Below, piece after piece: positions 49,512 through 59,659 of a DNA stretch of 64,000 bases. A model generated the notes under the pieces. It was not told the DNA's origin. It searched no databases and saw only the letters and a list, made by a program, of their open reading frames with translations. This stretch comes from Oidiodendron maius Zn (taxonomy: Eukaryota; Ascomycota; Leotiomycetes; Myxotrichaceae): contig KN832877.1 of assembly GCA_000827325.1 (NCBI GenBank), forward strand, positions 496,001 to 560,000. Direction: 5' to 3'. A program made the translations under genes and the position numbers. Every line of letters starts with the position of its first letter. Position 1 is the stretch's first letter.

Positions 49512-50515
49512 TTAAATTTTGCTGGGGACCCATTGGGGCTTCTTCTTGGCTGCAAATGCGTCCAATCCAATCTTCATATTGGGTGCATCCCTTAGTAGCA
49601 GATCAAACCTATCTGACGTCCGCTGAGTCGCTCTTTCAACGCTGCCCGTTTCCCATGCCTCCCGAAGACTTGGTCCCGAGTTAGCACTTTAGTCACGGTG
49701 ACTCAAAATGGGGTATATTTACCCATGTCTAGTAATAATGATGGCGTCTGGTGACAAGCTGGCGATCTTCTGGGCCATTTCAACGCTCTCCGCAATGACA
49801 GATTCTGGAGTCTTTGAGATTTTATTGATTAGATGGAAGTTCAATGCCTATATCATTAGATGATTAGCCGCCTGAACTGAGAAGGATAAATTCTTCCCGA
49901 ATGTCTGTACCTCCTGAGGGGTGAGCCGACGCCCCGTCATTGCGACCTCTGAAGCGATTTGGAGACCACAGTTTCGCACAATCCGGGGCAAGCCGCCAGC
50001 GGCAGCATAGAGCCCCACTGTAGCTTCTGGTAGTCCAAAGGAGGCTTTTGGTGAAGCTACAACCATATCACTGGACCATATCAGCTACTGACATGCGTCT
50101 GGATCTGAGAAGGGAAATACCAATTTAAGCAGATTTCAAACCCGCCGCCAAGCGCAAATCCATTGACAGCAGCGATAATGGGTTTCTTCCCCGTCCGCCT
50201 GCTGATGCCGCAGAAGCCTGACGGCGGATGTCTGGCCGTCGCCGCCGAAGGTGGCTGAACTTTGAACTTTGCCTGCTCGATCAAATCCTGACCAGCACAG
50301 AAGGCCTTGGGTCCGGCACCGGAGATAATTGCGACGCGAAGGCTGGGCTCCTGATCAAACCAGGAAAAGATGGATTCAGCTTCCCAATGGGCATATGATG
50401 GGATGGAGTTCATGGCATCGGGGCGATTAATGGTGACCAGAACGACATATTGAGCTGGGTAGCTCAAGATGAAGGAGGTTGTTGACGGGGGTTGTTTCGA
50501 GAGCTGGTCGGCCAT
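49512..50515 (-). CDS. Enoyl-CoA hydratase/isomerase (crotonase) family protein
   Basis: Four exons: 50515-50121, 50070-49911, 49847-49723, 49668-49512; 278 residues. It begins MADQLSKQPPSTTSF. Crotonase landmarks: INRPDAMNSI, the oxyanion-hole segment GAGPKAFCAGQDL, the motif AAVNGFALGGGFEICLNCDMVVAS split by the first intron, and FGLPEATVGLYAAAGGLPRI. Both Glu positions used by hydratases (GGGFE and LPEA) are kept, favouring hydratase over pure isomerase activity. No presequence is visible and the C-terminus PSKI is a possible but non-standard peroxisomal PTS1. The exact substrate is unknown. Confidence 0.88.
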
Positions 50516-53105
50516 GGTGAGAGTCGTTCCTCGTCAGATTATGGGAAGTCAAGCCTTGATGAATTTTACCAGTATAGAGTATATTTGTACGTCGGTTGTA
50601 TAGCTACAAACAGAAAATGCACTCCCTATGGGCGAGATGAGTTAAAGAAAGGTTTAAGCTGCCCGAACCCCGCATTATCTGGAGTCTTACCGACTCCCTC
50701 GGCCCGTCCATCTTCAACTCTGACAGTAGCGACGTGACGCGACGACATCGCTACTCCATCCTAATTATTTCAACTTTTCTTTATTGTGACTCAAGCGGAC
50801 TCTCCTCAAAGTTGGGGAAGTACTGTAACTGGCTTGATAAGGGAGAATAGTCGCGGCACAGCATGGACCCGATTCTGGCTTCGCCAACCTTTCAGCTACA
50901 CGTATCAAGCTCCCAATCCGCGTATCTATACGAACCTCCTGAGTCCAATCTACCTCCCCCTGCTGTTCATATCTATATGTTATTTTGGGGTGTGCTCAGC
51001 ATATCTCCCTCTCTATCCCTTTCACTCTCTCGTTCCTTAGCTCTGTCTTATTTGCTATCATCCAATTTAAGTGCCTCATTATCGCATTTAGCATCGTGTA
51101 ACTCTGGGAGGTAGTAATCAGCAACGTCTTCATATTAGCGGAAGAGATAGATCGTATCTACTTGGACGTTGAACTCGGACATTGGCTTTTCTCATTGGTC
51201 TGTCCGTTTATACTACAGGGGCTCTCCTGACTGCGCCTTGTTAATTTACTCCGGGCATATACGCTTGAGTCCTGCAAGCAGTACGTAACATTCCAGGGCT
51301 GTAGCTACAGTGCGGGTTCCTCTTACCTTAACGCGATATCATTTATAAGAACATCGCCTTGCGAGACATAGCATCCTAATAACCTCTCTCCGTCTAGATT
51401 GTAATCTCATTTCTTCAGTGTCTCAGAATACTGTACAAAGTCGTTACGAGCTATCTCCAGTCTTCACTATCGTCATAATTGCAATTAAGCTTTTCCTATG
51501 GCTGTAGAGTTAATTGTGTTAGGGTCACTTGCCCTCGTCGTCTTCCTCATTGGTCTCGGCTCACTTATCAACATCGCGACGCAGAAGGGAGGAGAACCAA
51601 AGATACCAATTTGATAGTCTGAGAGGTATGAACGTTCTATCTGCAGTATAATGTCTGGCGCTGGTTTTAGCAGCTGGCTAAACATTCGTGCTAGTAGATC
51701 TCCTTAGCTGCACGACAGCCGGCAATCATGCAAGATGGGTTATAAAACACCTGCAAGATCTCATTAACGATTTTAACAATCCTCCGCGGCAATCTGAGGC
51801 AGTCTATATAATTTGCTTTACTACATCGACATCACAGTGTTCTGGAGCATTATGACAACGCGGTATTCTACCTGTCAGCATTCTTACTTGTGTTCAAGCT
51901 CGACGACGCCGCGGTAACCAGCCTTGACCTGCGCTATCAATTCAAAGTGAATATTCAGTTTCGAACCAACGGCCTTCAAATCAACTTTATTTCGATTTTT
52001 TCGCATGCCAGACTATGGTGGCGCATGAGCTTCCTGGGGCTTCTTTCTTAAAATGCATGGGCTTCCCAAAACGGCTCGCCTATTTAAGACGAAGTGGGAT
52101 GAAAAGTGTAGAATTTCTTCTTGTAGAATAAGAATACCTGGAAATTTTCCTGTTAGATATTTGGTACATTGCTTTCACTGTAGGGAACTGGTGGTTGCGG
52201 CGTATTTGAATGCATTTGCTCCCTACATAGGAAGTCTGTAAGGTATGCGACTGTGTTAGTACTTTCGATATCTCGGCATGCTACATCTAAGCCGAGTATT
52301 ACAATTAAAGAAGGTTATATTCGGACTGGAGATAGCCTACTTATGTTTGGACTGTAATGATACTAAGTCAAAATCTATTTTGCGGTGCCTCACGTTAAGA
52401 GCAGAGCCATCAACTCTATATTTTAATCCCTTGGCTATAAACGGTAATTTTACTACTTTTCTGGAAGCCTGGCATAAAGTTTTTGAATATCACTTAAATT
52501 TATCTTGAAAACAATATAATTCTTTAAACAAAAAATCCTTCGCTTCATGAATAATTTAATATACTGTATTGAGCTCAGGGGCCTAGCGCATACTGCAATG
52601 TCATTACATTTCCCTGTGCAGCAGATAGTTATCTAGCAGACTCCAATCGTCAACTGACAATCTTATGTCGCAAGACAAACTCATCTACTAGTATAATCCC
52701 TTGATAGTATATTTAAATTATCTATGCATCTCAGTAACTAGATTTTATTGTTATGAAGCCGGCGTCAATAAAAAGGGACAATATCTGCTCAGCGACCACG
52801 TGACCGAATATTGGTTGAACTTTGAAATCAGCCATAAACATCCGAAGGCGACCCTAGCTTATGGATCCAAAGGTGCAAATGGAAGAAATAGCAATTTTTT
52901 TGAATCAAAGTAGTAGCGGTGCCCGTAGCCTCTCTGTTATTCTGGCCTCGGCCAAATAGTTGTGACCGTTTGCCTTGTGTCGGCTACTGCCTAGGATTTC
53001 ACAGCCACATATTTAAACTCCACCTACACCCATCTTCAACCCATCAACTTTCCTCCTTATCTCTTCTCATAACACAAGATCTCATCAAGAAAAATAACGT
53101 TCATC
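50516..53105. other. Long AT-rich intergenic region with a 38-residue membrane-helix ORF
   Basis: 2.6 kb, the largest gap in the window, AT-rich especially from 51700 to 52900. Contains an ORF encoding a putative 38-residue membrane peptide (51498-51614), a pyrimidine-rich tract near 51005-51040, and a CACGTG E-box-type site at about 52797, upstream of the rvt gene. Other frames are under 93 codons and unlike proteins. Some parts may be decayed repeats, but I can name none. Confidence 0.45.
51498..51614 (+). CDS. Possible 38-residue single-pass membrane peptide
   Basis: ATG to TGA encodes one strongly hydrophobic helix (VELIVLGSLALVVFLIGLGSLI) followed by a short polar tail (NIATQKGGEPKIPI). 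The composition is unlike random AT-rich translation, but there is no supporting homology that I recall. It could equally be chance. Confidence 0.2.
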   Translation: MAVELIVLGSLALVVFLIGLGSLINIATQKGGEPKIPI

Positions 53106-56100
53106 ATGTCTGCCTCCGGTGGAGTATTCTCCACCACACTCCAGTCGATAACGACAACCAAGCTTCAGGAACTTGCCAAGAAACAGCGCCTGTATGAGGA
53201 CCAGAAAGCTTCCCTCCTGGCTGCTGCCAACCGCGAAATAGTTCAGACGGCAAAGCTCAATGTGCTGTTGGATGGCATAAGTGAGATATTTGCCATCAAG
53301 ACAGGAAAACGAAAGCGGGGAGACGGAGATAACGAATATGAACCCGTCGTCATGCATCGGGATGACCAACTTGAGACCCTGCTGCAAAATCTAGGGCATT
53401 TTCTGAAGCAGGCGACCTATGACCCTTCTATATCCCCCAAGCTCCTAGATGACTGGGAAAAATCTCTCGCCAGGCAATTAGACGTTCAGTCTCAGAAATA
53501 TCGTTATGCTACTCTTTATGGGCAACTAGTCATGGAGTGGCTCTCTTCAGAAGCTCAAACACCCACTGGAATTGGACTGGAGAATCTTGGGGACATCCAT
53601 CAACAGGAAAATCTAGCAAGAGACGAAGGTCGAGCTAATTGGGAGAAGCTTATCTTTGAACCTTTAGAGACAGACAAGGCCGCAATTTTCGACTACCTGC
53701 AGAATCTTTTCGGAGGCGGCAGCACTAACAAACAAGCAACTAAAGCACTGCAGGCCCTCCGCAAGCGTATTGATGAGTTTGACCCCGGCCAATTTGATGA
53801 AAGTGTTTTGAGGTGGACTATCCAGGGCCTTCTCGCTTCTGACCTTCCTTCTGCCGAGAAACGTGCAGTGCTAAAGGACTTTTTGACCAATTCTGTCATC
53901 CTAACTGAAATATCTGATGTCCTGAATTTGCGGTTGGCATCAATCAAAACCTGGACTTGGGATACTGATGGCCTGTTAGTTGAGATGAGGAGAAATGTAA
54001 ATGGAAAGTATCATATGTACATCGAAGAAGATCTCCTCCAGGCCATCTTCCTTCAATTTATTGGAGTAAAATTTTCGGTGTTTTTCAAAAAAGCCTTCAC
54101 AGAGTTCTCAAATTTTGAGGGAGCATGGGCATCATTGCGAAAGATTCCGCCTTTGGCCAAGAAAAGAAGAGAGTACTTTCTCGGACTACAAGCCTTGAAG
54201 CCCAGCGTGCAAAGCAAGCGACAAGGGATTTACAAATCCATTTACTTCATGTCACAGTTGCAGGACTCGGAATTTAGAGATAGTAATTCTCTTGATGGAG
54301 AAGTTGAAGTGGATTATATTCAGAACTCAGCGTTTGGGGGACAACCCATGCAAGCACAACAGCAAGCACAACAGCAAGCACAACAGCAAGCACAACAGCA
54401 AGCACAACAGCGAGCACAACAGCAAAGGCCACAAATGCCAATGCAAATGCAACAGGCGGCGCCGGCACCAATGGCGAGTTTTTTCAGGCAGGAGTCTGTT
54501 ATGAAGAAGAAATCGAGAGCGGCCCCATCACCTGATACCTGCCCCGAATATGACCTTCTTCCAGACCACGAGAAGCCCGGTTCGCCAATGGCCACCAAAC
54601 AAGCTCTGCTGCACCTTTTATCTGCAGAACTACTACTCAACACTCGATTTCACGGAGAATTTACATGTGCTCGGTCTGAATTTGAGTCATGGAACACTTC
54701 TCTACCTCATTCAACTGTATTCTCTGTCCTCTCCTTCTTTGGTGTGTCGGCCAAATGGCGTGGACTTTTTCGCAATTTTCTGGAATGTCCCCTCAAGTTC
54801 TTGGATGACGATCATACAACACAGCCAAGAACCAGGAAGAGGGGTGCACTTGGCGCCCATGTTCTCTCTACAGTGATCGGGGAAGTCATCCTCTTTTGTT
54901 TGGACTATGCTGTGAACCAGAGCACTGATGGAGCTCAGCTCTATCGTATGCACGATGATTTCTGGATCTGGTCTTCATCCCACGACACAGTTGTTAAGGC
55001 TTGGAAAGCTATAACCAAGTTTTCTGACGTGATGGGAGTCACATTGAACAAAGGGAAAAGCGGTACAGTACGGATTGTCAGGGGCAAAACGGAGCCTTCA
55101 GATATCGATCCTTCGCTTCCAAATGGTGATATTAGATGGGGGTTTCTCCGCCTCCATCCAACCTCCGGCCGTTTTGTAATTGATCGAGAAATGGTAGATA
55201 GCCATATCGATAGCCTTGAACGCCAACTTCAAGATAGAAAAAGTATCTTTGATTGGATTCAAACATGGAATGCATTTGCTGGGAGATTTTTCACAAGTAA
55301 GCGATTCTGCCCCCCACAATACTGTTCATATAGCTTCCTATTTCAAATGTCAAACTTGCCCGCTTCGTTTCGCTAGGTTTAGAGTTCGAAAAGCTGATTG
55401 CCTGTCTCTAGGTAACTTTGGAAAACCAGCTAATTGCTTCGGAAGAGAGCATATTGATTCAATGCTGAAAGCGTTAGAGAGTATACAACGTCGTGTATTC
55501 TCAGACACAAGTGTTGTGCAATACCTTAAAAATACTATTGAGGAACGATTCGGCGTCCAGGATATTCCGGATGGATACTTCTACTTTCCCACGGATGTGG
55601 GCGGCCTTGAGCTCAACAATCCCTTCATCGGTCTGGTACAGCTACGAGATGCAGTATATGAAGACCCCAATGATGCACTCTCTGTTGTTACGTCCAATGA
55701 GATGGATGCCTATCGCGAGGCTAAGAAGGCTTTTGAGAGCGGGACAATCGATCGTCGGTGGAATGGGGCCCCCGACTTTGTTCCTAAAGATCACGACAAA
55801 TTCATGTCATTTGAAGAATTCACACAATATCGAGAGGAATTCAGCTCGTCGCATAGACGTAACCTATGCTTTGTATTTGAGGAACTTCTTTCCCAGCCAG
55901 CAAAGCAAAACGTGAGGCTCAATGAGAATGATGATGAAGAAATGGTCCTACATGGAACGGAAGACGATTACTGGTTGTGGGTAACGATATTATACAGGGA
56001 CGAGATGGTTGAGAAATTCGGTAGTCTGAATATTGTAAACCGAGCTCTTCTACCCACTTCGATGATTTCTCTATACCGATCGGGACGTGTGAAATGGCAA

Positions 56101-56106
56101 GGGTGA
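53106..56106 (+). CDS. rvt: Reverse-transcriptase-related cellular gene (rvt family)
   Basis: Two exons: 53106-55296 and 55412-56106; 961 residues. The N-terminal ~60 residues are coiled coil (LQELAKKQRLYEDQKASLLAA). A long helical region follows with IEEDLLQAIFLQFIGVKFSVFFK. A Gln/Ala repeat lies at residues ~416-439. The RT-like core is at ~490-700: a motif A-like segment SEFESWNTSLPH (524-535), motif B-like KRGALGAHVLS (~578-588) and motif C YRMHDDFW with D617 and D618. The C-terminal part contains NFGKPANCFGREHID and FPTDVGGLELNNPF. Single-copy rvt genes in fungi share this length, N-terminal coiled coil and large insertion between RT motifs; the Neurospora protein polymerises nucleotides. 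It is not a retrotransposon: no integrase, RNase H or terminal repeats are seen. TERT was considered but its TEN and TRBD motifs are missing. Confidence 0.72.
54351..54422 (+). repeat. 12-bp minisatellite inside rvt encoding Gln/Ala units
   Basis: Six head-to-tail units of CAAGCACAACAG (the sixth with CGA for CAA) encode QAQQ repeats in the rvt protein, in the region where the family carries a variable insertion. The repeat keeps frame because the unit is a multiple of three. Confidence 0.9.
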
Positions 56107-56707
56107 GCGTATGTAGCTTTATCGAGAGGTGATGTACTGGAGGAGCAATTTGGGAAAGAAACAAGGCTCTTGGTACTTTGAGATAAAAGGCCAAGGTTTC
56201 ATTATTCTTGTTCTCTATGGCTGCGAAGTATTTAGCTTGCTTATCAGTTCGGATTAAATGGCGTGTGTATAATAATGTACCTCTTTTTCAACTTCATATT
56301 CTGTAGCAATACAATGCGAAGCACATCCTTTTACTTCCCGGCCGCAATTTGAGACCTTTCGATATCCTTTGTAAGTGTGGAAGAGCAAAATGGCAGGAAG
56401 TATAGCTAGTTACGCGGACTTTATGGGACAGTAGCTCATTCTTAAGGGGAGTTTCAAGCTGGGAGTTCAGAACAAACACTGCTCCCTATGGCTGCAAGAG
56501 ACTCTCCTCTTGAGTGTAAGCCAGGCTCCTAGGCTGCCAACTTGCGAATCACTACTTAGCAGGTTGTGAAATTGAGGTATAATAGGGAGATTGCAAAGAT
56601 ACGGGAGATGGAGAGATAGTCAAGATGAGTGTCTTAGTATATAAATGCCAAACAAGTGTCTACACCTTGTGCCTGTGTACTTCGGACCAAATATGCCAAA
56701 TACCTTC
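56107..56707. other. Convergent intergenic region
   Basis: 600 bp between the rvt stop and the 3' end of a small minus-strand gene. No other gene seen. Confidence 0.45.
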
Positions 56708-57016
56708 TCAGTCCCTCGACTTTTCCCCGTTGTTGACGGCTGGCATCAAATTGTTCAAGGTAGCCAGCGCTGGCTCCTGGTGCTTGCGTACGCTCTGCTC
56801 GGAGTTGGCGGTGCAATAGGGGATGCCGGCGAGGATATTGTCGGGAATGTACTTATCGGCACAGCACTTCGATGGATGACTTGGTTCTCGGAGGGACATG
56901 GAGGGTTCGGAACCCGAGCTAGTGCTATTGGCGATATTAGTCGAGCCAATAAAAGTAATTTACAGAGATACTAACCAATTAGAGCCGTGCTCAGTTCGCG
57001 TCGAATGGGCGTCCAT
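56708..57016 (-). CDS. Small two-exon hypothetical protein
   Basis: Two exons: 57016-56976 and 56924-56708; 85 residues. The call rests on a textbook intron: donor GTTAGT, branch GACTAAT and acceptor CCAATAG, 51 nt, which joins two open frames in phase. The product is polar with Cys pairs (KCCADKYIP, IPYCTANSEQS) and no signal peptide or membrane segment. No family recognised. Because both parts are short it could be missed by automated annotation. Confidence 0.45.
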
Positions 57017-57847
57017 CGTAGACGGCGGTGGACTGAAGATGTGCGGGACGCAATAGGAGAATGCTCGACCTCACTTGGTTATAGAGAAATGAGTGATCTA
57101 AAGACGAGTTTCTCCAACAGCATCTTATATAGATTTGGTCTGACTCGAGAGCCGCCATGAAATTCCCAGAGCATACATCCCCATGTCAGCACCTAGAGGT
57201 TGAAGTTGGATCTAGAATGCCCATTCTGGGAGAAACTGGAAGGCAGTCGCAGCAAGCGGGACCCAGAATATCCAAAACTGGCAAAATTGGGAGAGAAAGC
57301 TGCGTGTTTTGCCATCCTGCATCTCAGACCAAAATCGCCTGCCGCCTCCACGCCTGAACGCCCGGTCTGCAAGGCGGCCACATGGATAAGCGCTTAGCCG
57401 GAAGGGGAAAAACTGGAAGGACCGTCGTATGGCAAGGCTGAGAACCAAAGGCAGCCTCTCATTGCTGTGAAGCCGCAGGAAGGTGGATGGCTGAAGCAGT
57501 TACCCAGTGGTTGATGGTCCGTGCGATATGTCACAGAGCACATACTGAGGACTTTTCCCACCGCAAAGCCACCGACCGCATCACCTTTCCAACACATGGT
57601 AAACCGATGTGACAAGCCGGTTTATCATGCTCTCGCTCCTCTAATAGTTCCCTTGATACTTATATCAGTGCAGGAAAGCTATTTTTGCCATGTGTTTGCC
57701 TTATTTTGTCTACGGCGATGATGTAATGGATACCGCCCAGTGAGAATCACATTGTATGTACTTGTTTTCTCTACTCACTATATCTACTTCATCCAGCGCT
57801 CCTTTCACAGGATACCTTGGTCGCTTCTTCTACTGACTAATATACAG
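57017..57847. other. Intergenic region
   Basis: About 830 bp upstream of the small minus-strand gene. Short frames only. The sequence TACTGACTAATATACAG at 57831-57847 looks like the 3' end of an intron of the next gene. Confidence 0.4.
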
Positions 57848-59008
57848 TCTGCAAACAAAGACTCTCTTGGCAACCCAGCGGCCCTGGTCACGTTTCCATC
57901 TACTACCTTTACAAGAAGACAGGGCGTTAGACGCCGAATTCCCGTCCGTACTCTCTCTTAGCCAGCTCAAGGCAGAGGGAACAAATCTAACCTTGGAATA
58001 TAGCCATTCTATTTCTCTCTCTACGGCAAAACACCGAGCTTACTGGAACGCAACCTTCGAAATGCCTATGCAAATTGATCGTGGCCGCGTAGGTATGTTC
58101 AGCCACATTTCTTCGACATAGAATGCGGACCAACCTACTTGGAGAACTTTCGAATTCGTCTCTATAGCACTACCGTAAAGATTACAACGAATCCCATAAC
58201 TAGTAGATCCACAGCCGCGCTTGAAACCACGCTTCTCGGGCCCAGAGTTGATACTCAGTTTCATCTGGACAGCCATCTCTGGTAACATCCTGTTGCCTTA
58301 AATGTCCCTTCCAGTCATCAACCCATACATCCGTCACAATTTGACCTGATGACTGAACAGAGAACTATTGATATTGGACACATTGGTATTGTACCAGAGC
58401 GGGACTTGATCCGGATCTCTCCATCCATGGTGTTAGGTCTTCTGAACATTTCTGAAACTTATTCACCTTCGACAAGCCAGTCTGCCATCTTGGACTTAAA
58501 TATGCAGTCTCATTTACTGCAGTGCAATGTCTCTAGCAGCCGAAGTTCTGCAACGGGTCTGAAGAACGCCGGTGAATCAAGCAATATGCAATATGTGACT
58601 TTAATAAATTTTGAAGTTCAAGTCATGCACTAATCCACACTCATGTAGGCTATTCAAATAGGTGATTCTAGCATGGCACCCGAGACAGTCATGCAAGAAT
58701 ATCAAGATACTCCTGTATGCAAGCCACTCCCAGATGAGGCAATATCTCACATGAATAGTTAGTTAACTTCACTCCTGATTTTCATGATCTTTGTATGCAT
58801 GAGGCTAACAGTTTGATTTATAGACACTCTAGTGACAAGGCAAGATGTACATGTTACAGATGTTGGTCTTTCTATAGAGAATTCAGCGTCACCAAAACGG
58901 GCCGGCGTCAATGCAGTCAAAACTAAGGAGACACAAAAAAGACGACGCATTACGGGCGATGGTTCTATGCCTCCCCCCTTATGTGCTCCCATCGCTCCAT
59001 TGTTATAG
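57848..59008 (+). CDS. Unrecognised multi-exon gene, 5' structure unresolved
   Basis: The 3' exons are clear: a block ending at 58594 (from at least 58349), 58649-58757 and 58824-59008, joined by introns of 54 and 66 nt with CTAAT/CTAAC branch sites and in-phase joins. They encode IGIVPERDLIRISPSMVLGL, then GDSSMAPETVMQEYQDTP, then DVHVTDVGLSIENSASPKRAG and a basic KRRRITGDG near the C-terminus. Upstream open blocks at 57848-58092 (ATQRPWSRFHLLPLQEDRAL, HRAYWNATFEMPMQID) and about 58122-58282 (CGPTYLENFRIRLYS, LLGPRVDTQFHLDSHL) read like protein, but joining them needs introns of only 29 and 33 nt, so frameshifts or a different structure are possible. No start codon is assigned. The family is unknown. 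Confidence 0.45.
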
Positions 59009-59659
59009 AACACCCTGTAACAAGACTGATTCCTTGACGAGATAGAAGTATGGCTGGTCCGTCTAATATTAAACAATTACTTAGCCACAACTGTCACCTA
59101 CCCAAGTCTCTCATGTTTTCCGTAGAGATGGAAATAACTCAAGACTCCAGAATGGGCTATTTTGTTGAATTATACAAACGTGGAGAAAGGGTTTAAAAGT
59201 TGCAATCCAACAGACTAACACGGCAGTGATTTTCACAGTGAGATGTAAAAGCTTCAAGTAAATGACGGCTTGTATTTAAAATAAGAAAGCAGCTACGAAT
59301 CCATTGCCAGGAAAAATAATAAATGGCCTACGCTATATGCGACAAAAAGCCTCAACCTCCCCTGGAAGCATTAGACCCCCGCGCTTAATCTCAAAGCTTT
59401 TGTACACCTCCAGACATTTGAGGATACGTGATCCAAGATCGTTTCCGCGGTGAGGAAGAAATCGCCACCTAGATAAAGCTCCATTAGGCTGCCATTTCAG
59501 TCCCTGACAAAATCTAAGCGAAGGGCCCGCTTCCCCAATTCCGACATCATCTACGCGTGCAGATTTAGATGTCGCACCATCTAGAGATCGTAAAATCCTT
59601 TGATCATTTCTTGCGACGATATTGTGCTGCTGCAAATCTCAAGTCTGAACCTCTTGTAA
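59009..59659. other. Intergenic region, promoter of the Zn2Cys6 gene
   Basis: About 650 bp, AT-rich to 59340. Nothing recognised. Confidence 0.4.

Noticed and set aside
53106-56106. Telomerase reverse transcriptase as the identity of the RT-like gene
   Set aside because: No TRBD or TEN motifs are visible, and the motif C context (MHDDFW) differs from that of TERT.
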